DNA of 64,000 nucleotides from Ancylobacter koreensis (GCF_023016525.1 NZ_JALKCG010000008.1:62001-126000); one strand, 5' to 3'; positions 8,870-17,566 are shown, counted from the stretch's first letter. A program made the numbers and translations. The notes: generated from the letters alone by a model not told the origin.

Positions 8870-10708
8870 ATGAACGTGCCCGTCACCTCCACGCACGGCA
8901 TCCTGCCGCCGCCCATCGAGGCGGCCAAGCGCGCGCGCCTCGCCGAGGTGTTCGGCTTCGACCGTTTCCGCCCCGGCCAGCAGGACGTGGTGGATTCGGT
9001 GCTGGCGGGTGTGCCGACGCTGGCGGTGATGCCCACGGGCGCGGGCAAGTCGCTGTGCTACCAGCTCCCCGCGCTGGTGCTGGGCGGCATCTCCATCGTC
9101 GTCTCGCCGCTCATCGCGCTCATGGACGATCAGGTCAACGCGCTGAAATTGCAGGGCGTCGCCGCCGAGGCCATCCACTCGGGAAAATCCCGCGAGGAAA
9201 ACGTTGCGATCTGGCGCCGCGTGGCGGCCGGCGAGGTGCGCCTGCTCTATCTCGCCCCCGAGCGGCTGATGACCGAGCGCATGCTCGCCGCCCTCTCGCG
9301 CCTGCCGCTCGGCCTCGTGGCGGTGGACGAGGCGCACTGCATCTCGCAATGGGGCCATTCCTTCCGCAATGAATATCTGGAGCTCGGCAAGCTGCGCGAG
9401 ATGTTCCCCGGCATCCCGCTGGTCGCGCTCACCGCCACTGCCGACCGTGCGACCCGCGACGACATCGTGGAGCGCCTGTTCGGCGGGCAGGCGCGGGTGT
9501 TCGTCTCCGGCTTCGACCGGCCCAACATCTTCATCGGCGTCGAGGACAAGAAGGACCCGGCGCGCCAGATCGAGAGCTTCGTGCGCGCCCGCGAGGGCCT
9601 GTCGGGCATCGTCTACCGCATCTCGCGCAAGAAAGTGGAGGAGACAGCGGAACGCCTGTCCGCCGCCGGCATCCGCGCCCTGCCCTACCATGCCGGGCTG
9701 ACGCCCGAGGTCCGCGCCGCCAATCAGGAGGTCTTCCTCGCCGAGGACGGGGTGGTGATGGTCGCCACCGTCGCCTTCGGCATGGGTATCGACAAGTCGG
9801 ATGTGCGCTACGTGCTGCACGCCGACGCGCCGGGCACGCTGGAGGCCTATTATCAGGAGATCGGCCGCGCCGGGCGCGACGGCCAGCCCGCCGAGGCGCT
9901 GCTGCTCTATTCCGCCGGCGACATCGCCACCCGCCGCCGCTTCCTGGACGAGGAACCCTCCCCGCCCGAGCGCAAGATGGTGGAGGCACGCCGGCTCGAC
10001 GCCATGGTCGGCTTCTGCGAGGCGGTCACGTGCCGGCGCGCCGTGCTGCTCGGCTATTTCGGCGAGCGGGCGAGGGCCTGCGGGACCTGCGACGTCTGCC
10101 GCGACCCGCCGCAGGTGGTCGACGCCAGCCGCGACGCCCAGCTCGCCCTGCGCATCGTGCGCGCCACCGGTGAGCGCTACGGCGCCGCCTACATCGCCAG
10201 CGTCGTCACCGGCCAGCGCACCGATCCGCTGTGCGCGCGTGGCCATGACCGCCTGGCCGAGTTCGGCGCCGGCGCCGACAAGCCCGCCACCGATTGGCGC
10301 GCCCTGCTGCGCCAGCTCGTCGCCACCAATGCGCTGCACGCCGACCCCGAGCGCTTCGGCGCGCTCACCCTCACCGAGACCGGCCTCGCCGTGCTCGGCG
10401 GCACCCGCGCCGTGACGCTGCGCGCGCCCACGCGCCGCAAGCGCGAGCGCTTCGCCCGCAGCGAAAGCGGCGCCGAACTGGCGCCGGCCGAGGCGGCGCT
10501 GCTCGGCAAGCTGAAGGCGCTGCGCCGCGAACTCGCCGCCGAGCGCAACGTGCCGGCCTATGTGGTCTTCGCCGACCGCACGCTGGAGGAGATGGCGGTG
10601 GAGCATCCGCGTACCCGCACCGAGCTCGCCGGCATCAAGGGCGTCGGCGCCGCCAAGCTGGAAGCCTTCGGCGCCGCGTTTCTTAAGATTCTCAAAGAAT
10701 TCTCTTAG
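8870..10708 (+). CDS. recQ: ATP-dependent DNA helicase RecQ
   Basis: A 612-residue 3'-5' helicase for recombination and fork repair. Domains in order: a DEAH helicase core (FGFDRFRPGQQDVVD, Walker A MPTGAGKSLCYQ, VDEAHCISQWGHSF, ALTATA), a second RecA fold (QEIGRAGRDG), a Cys-rich zinc region (CRRAVLLGYFGER then CGTCDVC), a winged-helix RQC domain and a C-terminal HRDC domain (about 530-610). ATG 8870 was chosen because the family N-terminus begins shortly after it; an in-frame start 126 bases upstream adds only low-complexity sequence. It is divergent from cobD. Confidence 0.95.
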   Translation: MNVPVTSTHGILPPPIEAAKRARLAEVFGFDRFRPGQQDVVDSVLAGVPTLAVMPTGAGKSLCYQLPALVLGGISIVVSPLIALMDDQVNALKLQGVAAEAIHSGKSREENVAIWRRVAAGEVRLLYLAPERLMTERMLAALSRLPLGLVAVDEAHCISQWGHSFRNEYLELGKLREMFPGIPLVALTATADRATRDDIVERLFGGQARVFVSGFDRPNIFIGVEDKKDPARQIESFVRAREGLSGIVYRISRKKVEETAERLSAAGIRALPYHAGLTPEVRAANQEVFLAEDGVVMVATVAFGMGIDKSDVRYVLHADAPGTLEAYYQEIGRAGRDGQPAEALLLYSAGDIATRRRFLDEEPSPPERKMVEARRLDAMVGFCEAVTCRRAVLLGYFGERARACGTCDVCRDPPQVVDASRDAQLALRIVRATGERYGAAYIASVVTGQRTDPLCARGHDRLAEFGAGADKPATDWRALLRQLVATNALHADPERFGALTLTETGLAVLGGTRAVTLRAPTRRKRERFARSESGAELAPAEAALLGKLKALRRELAAERNVPAYVVFADRTLEEMAVEHPRTRTELAGIKGVGAAKLEAFGAAFLKILKEFS

Positions 10709-10715
10709 AGAATTC
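10697..10715. promoter_or_regulatory. Perfect inverted repeat spanning the recQ stop codon
   Basis: GAATTCTC, then TTA, then GAGAATTC: 8-base perfect arms with a 3-base centre, the recQ TAG lying within it. The following 25 bases are unusually AT-rich for this genome. It could be an operator for the next gene (start 10837) or a weak terminator; it lacks a GC-rich stem or clean U-tract. Confidence 0.4.
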
Positions 10716-10836
10716 AAATAATAAAATCGGGAAGTTTTTCACCGACTGGAGAGTTCACGAACGTCGATTCCATCCCTAGACTGCCGGTCAACGGACCCGA
10801 ATAGTCCGCGAAGAAAACTGCTCCGGGATGGAAACG

Positions 10837-11382
10837 ATGAAGTTTGAACTGTTCACGGCGGCGCTGGCCGCCACCTCCTTGCTGGCTGCTGTCGGCACCG
10901 CCTCCGCACATGGCCCGACCCGCCAGAAGATCTCCGAAAGCGTCGTCATCAACGCGGCGCCGGAGAAGGTCTGGGGTGTGGTGTCGAACTTCCAGGACGG
11001 CGGCTGGATTCCGGTGGTCGCCAAGACCGAGGGCACCGGCGGCAACGCCCCCGGCGCCAAGCGCACGCTGACGCTGAAGAATGGCGCGACGGTCGAGGAA
11101 GAAGTCGCCAAGCTCGAACCCGAGAAGATGACCCTCATGTACCGCATCGACAAGGTCGACGTGGCGGTGCTGCCGGTCACCAATTATTCCTCCTGGCTGG
11201 TGGTGACGCCCGAGGACGGCGGCGCCAAGTCCAAGGTGGAGTGGCGCGGCGCCTTCTACCGCGGCTACCCCAACAACGATCCCCCGCCGGAGCTGAACGA
11301 CGAGGCCGCCATCAACGCGGTGACCGGGCTCTACAAGGCCGGTCTCGAGTCGCTGAAGAAGCAGATCGAAGGCGGCAGCTGA
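10837..11382 (+). CDS. Secreted SRPBCC-family protein
   Basis: A 181-residue protein with a signal peptide (MKFELFTAALAATSLLAAVG, cleavage near TASA-HG) and a START/Bet v1-like SRPBCC domain, seen in ESVVINAAPEKVWGVVSNF near the mature N-terminus and the C-terminal helix AINAVTGLYKAGLESLKKQI. Such domains bind hydrophobic ligands. Exported versions occur in PQQ-dependent alcohol-oxidation loci together with beta-propeller proteins, and a beta-propeller gene follows here, but no PQQ dehydrogenase is in view. An alternative ATG lies 9 bases upstream. Confidence 0.75.
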   Translation: MKFELFTAALAATSLLAAVGTASAHGPTRQKISESVVINAAPEKVWGVVSNFQDGGWIPVVAKTEGTGGNAPGAKRTLTLKNGATVEEEVAKLEPEKMTLMYRIDKVDVAVLPVTNYSSWLVVTPEDGGAKSKVEWRGAFYRGYPNNDPPPELNDEAAINAVTGLYKAGLESLKKQIEGGS

Positions 11383-11451
11383 GCCTCGGGCGACAGCGGT
11401 GTCGATAACGGGCGGCCTTTCCCCCTCTCCCCGACGGGGCGAGGGAAAGAG

Positions 11452-11548
11452 CGTGGATGGCCGGGCCAGACCCGGCCATGACGGTGTTTCAGTGGGACAG
11501 GCCGCCATCGGAGGTTCGTCATGCCCGGGCTTGACCCGGGCATCCAGG
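11452..11548. repeat. Palindromic intergenic repeat, family B copy 2
   Basis: Two hairpins: ATGGCCGGG and CCCGGCCAT around CCAGA, and ATGCCCGGG and CCCGGGCAT around CTTGA, with GTGG/GACG and CGTC/CCAGG edges as in the copy at 6025 but with the two halves swapped. It lies directly upstream of, and possibly inside, the N-terminus of the beta-propeller gene. Confidence 0.8.
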
Positions 11549-11551
11549 CCT

Positions 11552-12511
11552 TTGGCCGCTACGCTCGCCGCCCTCCTCCTCCTCGCCACTTCGCTCCTTG
11601 CCTGCCCACCGGCCCGCGCGGACGAGGCCTTCATCACCTCGCAGCCGGCGGAAACCCTGTCCGTCGTCGATCTCGACACGCTCAAGGTCGTCGCCACCCT
11701 GCCTGTTCCAGGCAAGCCGGCCGGCATCGCGGTGTCGCCGGACGGGCGGCGCGCCTTCGTCACCTCGCCGGACGGCAAGGCGCTGAGCATCGTCGACACG
11801 GCGGCGCGAAGCGTCATCCGCCGCGTCGAGGTCGGCGGCGGCCCGCTCGGCGTCGCCGTGCACCCCTCCGGCAATCCGGCCTATGTCGCCGACTGGTACA
11901 AGGCGCGCATCGTGGCGGTGGACGCCGGGACCGGCGCCCTTGCCGGCGAGGTGGCGGTCGGCAATTCGCCCTCCGGGCTGGCGGTGACGCCGGACGGCAC
12001 GCTGCTGGTTTCGGCCGACCGCGATTCCGATGAGATCAGCCTCGTCGACACACGCAGCCTCACCCGCCTCGCCTCCATTCCCGTCGGCAGCCGCCCCTTC
12101 GGCGTCACCATCGACGCGGAGGGCCGGCGCGCCTACACCGCCAATGTCGGCTCCAACGACGTGACGGTGATCGACCTCGCCGCCCGCCGGGTGGTCGGCA
12201 CGGTGAAGGTGGGCCAGCGGCCTTATGCGGTGGCGCTGGCCGGCGGTCGCGCTTTCGTCACGGACCAGTACGACTCTACGGTGAGCGTGTTCGACCTCGC
12301 CACCTTAGGCAAGGTTGAGACAATTCCCGTCGGGGACTATCCCGAAGGCATCGCCGCGAGCCGCGACGGCGCCCTCGTCTATGTGGCGTGCTGGGAGAGC
12401 AACACGCTGGGGGTGATCGACGCGAAGACGCTCAGGCTCGTCGCGGAGGTTCCCGTCGCCGACGGTCCGCGGGCCTTCGGCGCCTTCATCCGGCGCACCC
12501 CGCCGGACTGA
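11552..12511 (+). CDS. Exported YVTN-type beta-propeller protein
   Basis: A protein of about 319 residues with a signal peptide (AATLAALLLLATSLLA, cleavage near ARADEA) and six to seven beta-propeller blades of the YVTN class, each with a motif such as VAVHPSGNPAYVADW, LAVTPDGTLLVSA and VTIDAEGRRAYTANV. It is probably periplasmic. The start is uncertain: the frame is open upstream to an ATG at 11399, but that region is the family B repeat, so TTG 11552 directly before the signal peptide is preferred. It resembles propeller proteins of PQQ-dependent catabolism loci and follows an exported SRPBCC gene. Confidence 0.75.
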   Translation: MAATLAALLLLATSLLACPPARADEAFITSQPAETLSVVDLDTLKVVATLPVPGKPAGIAVSPDGRRAFVTSPDGKALSIVDTAARSVIRRVEVGGGPLGVAVHPSGNPAYVADWYKARIVAVDAGTGALAGEVAVGNSPSGLAVTPDGTLLVSADRDSDEISLVDTRSLTRLASIPVGSRPFGVTIDAEGRRAYTANVGSNDVTVIDLAARRVVGTVKVGQRPYAVALAGGRAFVTDQYDSTVSVFDLATLGKVETIPVGDYPEGIAASRDGALVYVACWESNTLGVIDAKTLRLVAEVPVADGPRAFGAFIRRTPPD

Positions 12512-12557
12512 GCGGCGGATCGAGAGATTTGGAACGACAGACGCGGGACGCGAAGCG

Positions 12558-13196
12558 ATGGACGAGCAGTTCTGGCACCGCAAGTGGCGCGACAACGAGA
12601 TCGGCTTCCACCGGGAGGACGCCAACCCGCTCCTGCTGCACCATCTGCCCGCGCTCGGCCTCGCCACCGATGCGCGGCTGCTGCTGCCGCTCTGCGGCAA
12701 GACGCGCGACATTGGCTGGCTGCTGGCGCAGGGCCACGAGGTGGTCGGCTCGGAACTGAGCGAACTCGCCGTCGAGCAGCTCTTCGAGGAGCTCGGCGTG
12801 AAGCCCGAAATCGCCGATGATGGCCCGCTGCGCCGCTTCGACGCCGAGCGGCTCACCGTTTTCGCCGGCAATTTCTTCGATCTGGACCGCCACAGGCTCG
12901 GCACGGTCGACGCGGTGTATGACCGCGCCGCCATCGTCGCCCTGCCCGAGGCGATGCGCGAGCGCTATGCCGGCCATCTGATACATCTGACCCACACCGC
13001 GCCGCAGCTCGTCGTCACCTTCGAGTACGACCCCTCGCGGCTGGTCGGCCCGCCCTTCGCGGTGCCGGAAGCCGAGCTGCGCCGCCACTACGGCACGGCC
13101 TACCGCGTCGCCTGCCTCGGCCGGCACGAGCTGAAGGAAGGGCTGCGCGGCGTGACGCCGGTAACCGAAGCGGTCTGGCGCCTGGAGCGGCGCTGA
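12558..13196 (+). CDS. tpm: Thiopurine S-methyltransferase family protein
   Basis: A 212-residue SAM-dependent methyltransferase of the TPMT family. Seen: the FWHRKWRDNEIGFH start, the LLLPLCGKTRDIGWLLAQGHEVVG SAM-binding region (LCGKT is the bacterial TPMT signature), VVGSELSELAVEQ, and VYDRAAIVALPEAMRERYA. Bacterial members methylate selenium and tellurium compounds and thiols. ATG 12558 begins the family N-terminus. It is convergent with the CysA-like gene. Confidence 0.9.
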   Translation: MDEQFWHRKWRDNEIGFHREDANPLLLHHLPALGLATDARLLLPLCGKTRDIGWLLAQGHEVVGSELSELAVEQLFEELGVKPEIADDGPLRRFDAERLTVFAGNFFDLDRHRLGTVDAVYDRAAIVALPEAMRERYAGHLIHLTHTAPQLVVTFEYDPSRLVGPPFAVPEAELRRHYGTAYRVACLGRHELKEGLRGVTPVTEAVWRLERR

Positions 13197-13230
13197 GGCA
13201 CCACGCGCCAGCCCGTCCGGCACGGCCGGA

Positions 13231-14331
13231 TCAGATCGCGTATTCGCCGGTCTGCTGCGCCGCCGGGGCGCGGCAGTCGACACCGGTGCCGCCATTGGCG
13301 AACAGCCGAGCGCGGTCGAGCCGCACCGCCACCGCCTCGCCGATGGGCACCCGCACGGTCGGGGCGATATCGGCTTCGAACAGCGCCGTACCCACCTCGA
13401 TCTCGACGCGGCGAATGGCGCCGTGGCGGCGGAAGGCGCGCACCCGGCCCTTCAGCCCCGGCGTGCCCGGCAGGCCGAGCGAGACGTCCTGCGGGCGGAC
13501 ATAGACGAGGCCCGGCCCGTCCGGTACGGGCTGGGTCGCTGCCGCGATGGGCGTGTCGCCGGCGAAGGCGACGCCGTCCTTCAGCTCGACCTCGATGCGG
13601 CTCGATTCGCCCATGAAGCCGAACACCGCCGCCGTCTCCGGCCGGTCATAGACGTCGTCCGGCGTGCCGACCTGCTCGATCTTGCCCTTGCCCATCACCA
13701 CCACGCGGTCGGCCAGCTCCAGCGCCTCCTCCTGGTCGTGGGTCACGAACAGGGTGGTGTGGCCGGTGCGGTCGTGCAGCTCGCGCAGCCATTTGCGCAG
13801 TTCCTTGCGCACCAGCGCGTCGAGCGCGCCGAACGGCTCGTCGAGAAGAAGCACCTTCGGCTCGATGGCCAGAGCGCGGGCAAGCGCCACGCGCTGGCGC
13901 TGGCCACCGGAGAGCTGGGCCGGGAAGCGACCGCCGAAATCGTCGAGCTGCACCAGCGCCAGCAGGTCGGCCACGCGCGTGCGGATCTCCGCCTCCGAGG
14001 GGCGCTCGGCGCGCGGGCGCGAGCGCAGCCCGAAGGCGACGTTCTCGAACACCGTCATGTGGCGGAACAGGGCGTAGTTCTGGAACACGAAGCCGATGCC
14101 GCGCCGGCGCACCGGCACGGAGAGCGCGTTGTGCCCATCGAACAGCACGCGGCCATGGCTCGGCTGCTCCAGACCGGCGACGATGCGCAGAAGCGTGGTC
14201 TTGCCGGAGCCGGAGGGCCCGAGCAGCGCCACCAGCTCGCTCGGCTGCACCTCCAGCGACACGTTGGAAAGCGCCGGCGCGCCGCTGCCGAAGCTCTTGC
14301 CGACCTGGTCGATGGTGACGGCGACCGTCAT
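13231..14331 (-). CDS. cysA: Sulfate/thiosulfate-type ABC transporter ATP-binding protein (CysA-like), orphan
   Basis: A 366-residue ABC ATPase. Seen: Walker [14 protein letters not shown], the Q-loop [22 protein letters not shown], signature [15 protein letters not shown], Walker [13 protein letters not shown], switch [15 protein letters not shown], and a C-terminal TOBE-like regulatory region (about 245-350, with YVRPQDV). The sequence between Q-loop and signature and the length fit CysA. No permease (cysT/cysW) or sulfate-binding protein is in the window, so it may serve permeases elsewhere. ATG 14331 was taken over an upstream ATG because the family N-terminus starts there. The 222-base gap to the divergent acetyltransferase is AT-rich next to this gene. 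Confidence 0.82.
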   Translation of the reverse strand: MTVAVTIDQVGKSFGSGAPALSNVSLEVQPSELVALLGPSGSGKTTLLRIVAGLEQPSHGRVLFDGHNALSVPVRRRGIGFVFQNYALFRHMTVFENVAFGLRSRPRAERPSEAEIRTRVADLLALVQLDDFGGRFPAQLSGGQRQRVALARALAIEPKVLLLDEPFGALDALVRKELRKWLRELHDRTGHTTLFVTHDQEEALELADRVVVMGKGKIEQVGTPDDVYDRPETAAVFGFMGESSRIEVELKDGVAFAGDTPIAAATQPVPDGPGLVYVRPQDVSLGLPGTPGLKGRVRAFRRHGAIRRVEIEVGTALFEADIAPTVRVPIGEAVAVRLDRARLFANGGTGVDCRAPAAQQTGEYAI

Positions 14332-14553
14332 GAATTCACTCTCAATAGATGTACTAAATCGAATTATCCGCAAGATATCTGAAAATTCGCCGCTGTGAAC
14401 CCCGGCGAGGTCATAATGTCCGCGCAGCTCCCGCGCGCCGGCCCTTTCTCGCGCTCGGAATCCCTTCGCCCAGGGGGCAATTTACAATGGCCGCGTCCGG
14501 CCGGCACGCCGCCGCTTCCCCGCCGCGCGCGAAGCCTGTATGCCTCGGCCATC

Positions 14554-15198
14554 ATGACCGACACGCCCATCCCCGCCCCGCGCGCGCTCAATCTCGACGG
14601 CTACACCGCGCTGCCGCCCGGCAAGAACGCGACCGTCGTCACCTTTCTGGAGATGCGTGCGCCGCCCGTCCCGCTCGCCGAGCGCGCGGAGGAGGGCTTC
14701 CGCCTGCGCCACGTCACGAAGCCGGATACCGAATGGTACCGCACCCTGTTCCGCGCCATCGGCGAGGACTGGCTGTGGTTCTCCCGCGCGCGGATGGACG
14801 ATGCGGCGCTGGCGGCGATCATCGCCGATCCGCAGGTGGAGATCTATGTGCTGGAGCGGGAGGGCGCAGGTGGGAGCGAACGCGATCTCGGCCTCGTCGA
14901 ACTCGACTTCCGCCAGCCCGGCGAGGCGGAGCTCGCCTTCTTCGGCGTTGTGCCGGCCCTTGTCGGCGTCGGCGCCGGGCGCTTCATGATCAACCGCGCC
15001 AATGAACGGGCCTGGTCGCGCGGCATATCGCGCTTCTTCGTGCACACCTGCACGAACGACCATCCGGGCGCCCTCGGCTTCTACCGCAAGGCGGGCTTCG
15101 TGCCGGTGGCGCAGTCGATCGAGGTGGTGGACGATCCGCGCCTCACCGGCGCGCTGCCGCGCGGGGCCGCCCCGCACATCCCGATCGTCGGCGGCTAG
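14554..15198 (+). CDS. GNAT family N-acetyltransferase
   Basis: A 214-residue acetyltransferase. The acetyl-CoA-binding core is visible in LAFFGVVPALVGVGAGRFMINRANE (motif A, with VGVGAGRF as the Q/RxxGxG/A variant) and HPGALGFYRKAGFVP near residues 170-185. The substrate is unknown. ATG 14554 was chosen; an earlier in-frame ATG would add a Pro/Arg-rich stretch unlike the family. It is convergent with fliJ, 11 bases away. Confidence 0.85.
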   Translation: MTDTPIPAPRALNLDGYTALPPGKNATVVTFLEMRAPPVPLAERAEEGFRLRHVTKPDTEWYRTLFRAIGEDWLWFSRARMDDAALAAIIADPQVEIYVLEREGAGGSERDLGLVELDFRQPGEAELAFFGVVPALVGVGAGRFMINRANERAWSRGISRFFVHTCTNDHPGALGFYRKAGFVPVAQSIEVVDDPRLTGALPRGAAPHIPIVGG

Positions 15199-15209
15199 GG
15201 CGGGAAAGC

Positions 15210-15608
15210 TCAGAGCGAGAGGCTGGCCCGGGCGCGGCCGGCGATGCTGCGCGGCGGCGTCTCGACCGGGGCTTCGGCGCGCTCGCGCTCGCCCAGCGCC
15301 TCGACCTTCTTCAGCTCGTCCAGCGCGTCCTCATAGGCGAGACGCGCCTCCTCGTGCTGGCCCTTCAGCTCGTCGGCCGAGCGGCGCAGATTGTCGCGGC
15401 GGGTAGCGGCGGCGCGGGCATAGGTGGAATACGCGAAATGCTGCGTGTCGGTGATGCCGGTGCGCTTTTCCTCCGCCTCGATCTCCCGCTCCAGATCGCG
15501 CGACATGCGGTCGAAATCCGCGATCATCGTCTCGATCTGGGCGAAGTGGCGGCGCTTTTCCTCCGCCTGGAAACGCTTGAGGCGGGTGAGGGTGTCGAGC
15601 GACTTCAT
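15210..15608 (-). CDS. fliJ: Flagellar export protein FliJ
   Basis: A 132-residue, almost entirely helical protein with the FliJ start MKSLDTLTRLKRFQAEEKRR, long coiled-coil heptads (DRMSRDLEREIEAEEKRTG, RDNLRRSADELKGQHEE) and a charged C-terminus. FliJ works with the FliI ATPase in the flagellar type III export apparatus. fliI is not adjacent here. It lies divergently beside ctrA, an arrangement I recall from related alphaproteobacteria. Confidence 0.85.
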   Translation of the reverse strand: MKSLDTLTRLKRFQAEEKRRHFAQIETMIADFDRMSRDLEREIEAEEKRTGITDTQHFAYSTYARAAATRRDNLRRSADELKGQHEEARLAYEDALDELKKVEALGERERAEAPVETPPRSIAGRARASLSL

Positions 15609-15860
15609 GACCGGCTAACTCCGCTATCGGGCCGGCGACGCGCGCCCGAGGGGGCCTGCGCCATCCGGTTCGAGCCGCCTTTACGCGGCGGCAGAGGGCA
15701 TTCTGGCGGACAGATGTTGCCGCTTCCTTACTCTTTTGTCGCAAACGGTAGCCCACGACCGGGAAAGCGTGCGCGGCCCGTCGGTTGGAAACGATTTGTT
15801 TACCGGGCTCGTTAATGATCGGGGCAACGTCCGGTGTGACGGCCGCTTGCGCGAAAGCGT

Positions 15861-16037
15861 GAGTCGGCTGACTCACTTAGGCTGATTTTCTAAGGTTCGA
15901 CTTCAACATCCGGGTCGCCAGATTCGGGTTTCTGAACAACCTCTTGCGATAAGACTCGAAGAAAACTTCAGTCTCCGCTTGTGCTCGGGAATCTGAGTTT
16001 GTTACCCCTGTTGCAAGAAGTAACGAATCGGTGAGTC
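15861..16037 (+). promoter_or_regulatory. ctrA upstream region with a cluster of GANTC sites
   Basis: The 521-base gap 15609-16129 between fliJ and ctrA has no gene. Its right part holds seven GANTC sequences at 15861, 15870, 15921, 15953, 15989, 16025 and 16033, against fewer than one expected by chance in 177 bases. GANTC is the target of the CcrM methyltransferase, which makes ctrA promoters sensitive to replication fork passage in Caulobacter. The stretch is also AT-richer than its surroundings. No clear TTAA-N7-TTAA CtrA box was found. Promoter positions were not resolved. Confidence 0.7.
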
Positions 16038-16129
16038 GGGCCGGGCGCGGGGTGGGGTCGCGCTCAGTCTGGAAGTGTCCGGTTGAGCGCTTAAACCCCC
16101 CGGGGCCATGGCGAGGGAAGGGGATTGGC

Positions 16130-16831
16130 ATGCGCGTCTTGCTCATCGAGGACGACCGCGCGACCGCGCAGAGCATCGAACTGATGCTCAAGTCCGAGAA
16201 CTTCAATGTCTACACGACCGATCTGGGCGAGGAAGGCGTCGATCTCGGCAAGCTCTACGACTACGACATCATCCTGCTGGACCTGAATCTGCCCGACATG
16301 TCGGGCTACGACGTGCTCAAGGGCCTGCGCGTCGCCAAGGTGAAGACGCCGATCCTCATCCTCTCCGGCCTCGCCGGCATCGAGGACAAGGTGAAGGGCC
16401 TCGGCTTCGGCGCCGACGACTACCTCACCAAGCCGTTCCACAAAGACGAGCTGGTCGCCCGCATCCATGCCATCGTGCGCCGCTCCAAGGGGCACGCCCA
16501 GTCGGTCATCACCACCGGCGACCTCGTGGTCAATCTGGACACCAAGACGGTCGAGGTCGCGGGCAACCGCGTGCATCTCACCGGCAAGGAATACCAGATG
16601 CTGGAGCTGCTCTCGCTGCGCAAGGGCACCACGCTGACCAAGGAGATGTTCCTCAATCATCTCTATGGCGGCATGGACGAGCCCGAGCTCAAGATCATCG
16701 ACGTGTTCATCTGCAAGCTGCGCAAGAAGCTCGCCAACGCCTCCGACGGCCACAACTTCATCGAGACGGTGTGGGGCCGCGGCTATGTGTTGCGCGAGAT
16801 GGGCGAGCCTGAACAGCGCATCTCGGCCTGA
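16130..16831 (+). CDS. ctrA: Cell-cycle master response regulator CtrA
   Basis: A 233-residue OmpR-family response regulator. The receiver domain shows acidic residues at 7-9 (EDD), phosphoacceptor Asp51 in [13 protein letters not shown] and the switch lysine in [13 protein letters not shown]. The winged-helix domain includes [29 protein letters not shown] and [10 protein letters not shown], matching CtrA nearly word for word. It controls cell division, flagellar and envelope genes and is phosphorylated through CckA-ChpT; chpT lies 3 kb away. The upstream GANTC cluster suggests methylation-linked transcription. An intrinsic terminator follows 54 bases after the stop. Confidence 0.97.
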   Translation: MRVLLIEDDRATAQSIELMLKSENFNVYTTDLGEEGVDLGKLYDYDIILLDLNLPDMSGYDVLKGLRVAKVKTPILILSGLAGIEDKVKGLGFGADDYLTKPFHKDELVARIHAIVRRSKGHAQSVITTGDLVVNLDTKTVEVAGNRVHLTGKEYQMLELLSLRKGTTLTKEMFLNHLYGGMDEPELKIIDVFICKLRKKLANASDGHNFIETVWGRGYVLREMGEPEQRISA

Positions 16832-16885
16832 GGGCCGGATCCGAACCCGAGCGGCGAGGCGCGACACCCGCCTCCCCAACTCAAG

Positions 16886-16908
16886 CCCCGCCGCAAGGCG
16901 GGGTTTTT
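16886..16908 (+). terminator. Intrinsic terminator of ctrA
   Basis: CCCCGCC, loop GCAA, GGCGGGG, then TTTTT: a 7-base GC-rich stem with a GNRA tetraloop and U-tract, 54 bases after the ctrA stop. Confidence 0.9.
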
Positions 16909-16958
16909 GTTTGGGCGGCAGGTGTTTGATCCCGGCTGAGCAGGCCCTTCCCCACTGC

Positions 16959-17048
16959 CGTCATCCCGGCCGAGCGGAGCGAGAGCCGGGATCGCTTCCC
17001 ATGCCGGGCGCGATCCCGGATCGGCCGTTCCGGCCGTCCGGCATGACG
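16959..17048. repeat. Palindromic intergenic repeat, family A copy 3
   Basis: Outer arms CGTCATCCCGG and CCGGCATGACG (one mismatch to the other copies), inner arms GCCGGGATCG and CGATCCCGG. It lies between the convergent ctrA and DUF305 genes, downstream of the ctrA terminator. Confidence 0.8.
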
Positions 17049-17120
17049 AGTGGTCGACTGCCCCGAACCCCGCCCGGATCGGTCCGGGAGGGGTCGTCGG
17101 GTCGGCCCCTCAGGCACGCC

Positions 17121-17513
17121 CTACTTCGCGTTCTTCGCCAGCCAGGCCTTGAGGAAGGCGATCTCGCTCTCCTGCGCCTTGATGATTTCTTCGGCCAGCT
17201 TCTTCAGCTCCGGGTCCTTGCCGTACTGCAGCTCGATGCGCGCCATGTCGATGGCGCCCTGATGGTGCGGGATCATGCCGCGCGCGAAGTCGACATCGGC
17301 ATTGCCGGAGAAGGGAATGGCCATGCCCTCATGCATGCGGGCATTGGCTCCCTCGAACGCCTTTGTCGAGGGCGCGGTAGCCCCGCCACTCATATGGGCG
17401 CTGTGGTCCATGGGCATGTCGCCAGGCTGCATCGGCATGTTCTGCGCGAGGGCGAAGGCGGGAACGAGCGTCAGGACGGCGACGGCAAATGCCGCGCGTG
17501 TGGTGCGGTTCAT
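17121..17513 (-). CDS. DUF305 family periplasmic protein
   Basis: A 130-residue protein with a signal peptide ([20 protein letters not shown], cleavage after ALA-Q), a Met/His-rich linker ([17 protein letters not shown]) and a DUF305 domain with the signature [18 protein letters not shown] and a helical C-terminus. DUF305 proteins such as CopM are linked to copper handling; Met and His residues are suitable Cu(I) ligands. The gene 53 bases upstream on the same strand also encodes a small exported His/Cys-containing protein. ATG 17513 gives the signal peptide. Confidence 0.88.
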   Translation of the reverse strand: MNRTTRAAFAVAVLTLVPAFALAQNMPMQPGDMPMDHSAHMSGGATAPSTKAFEGANARMHEGMAIPFSGNADVDFARGMIPHHQGAIDMARIELQYGKDPELKKLAEEIIKAQESEIAFLKAWLAKNAK

Positions 17514-17566
17514 GATTGGTCTCCATGAGATCGTGGGAAAGCGGCGCGAGGCCGCGGCTCGGACGA

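Noticed and set aside
11399-11551. Longer N-terminus for the beta-propeller protein from ATG 11399
   Set aside because: The added residues translate the family B palindromic repeat and would bury the signal peptide; it was kept only as an alternative.
15664-15695. GGTTCGAGCC resembling a tRNA T-arm
   Set aside because: The flanking bases do not form the required 5-base T-stem, and no acceptor, D or anticodon arms can be built around it.
15609-16129. CtrA-binding boxes (TTAA-N7-TTAA) upstream of ctrA
   Set aside because: Only isolated TTAA half-sites were seen (near 15811 and 16091); no correctly spaced pair.
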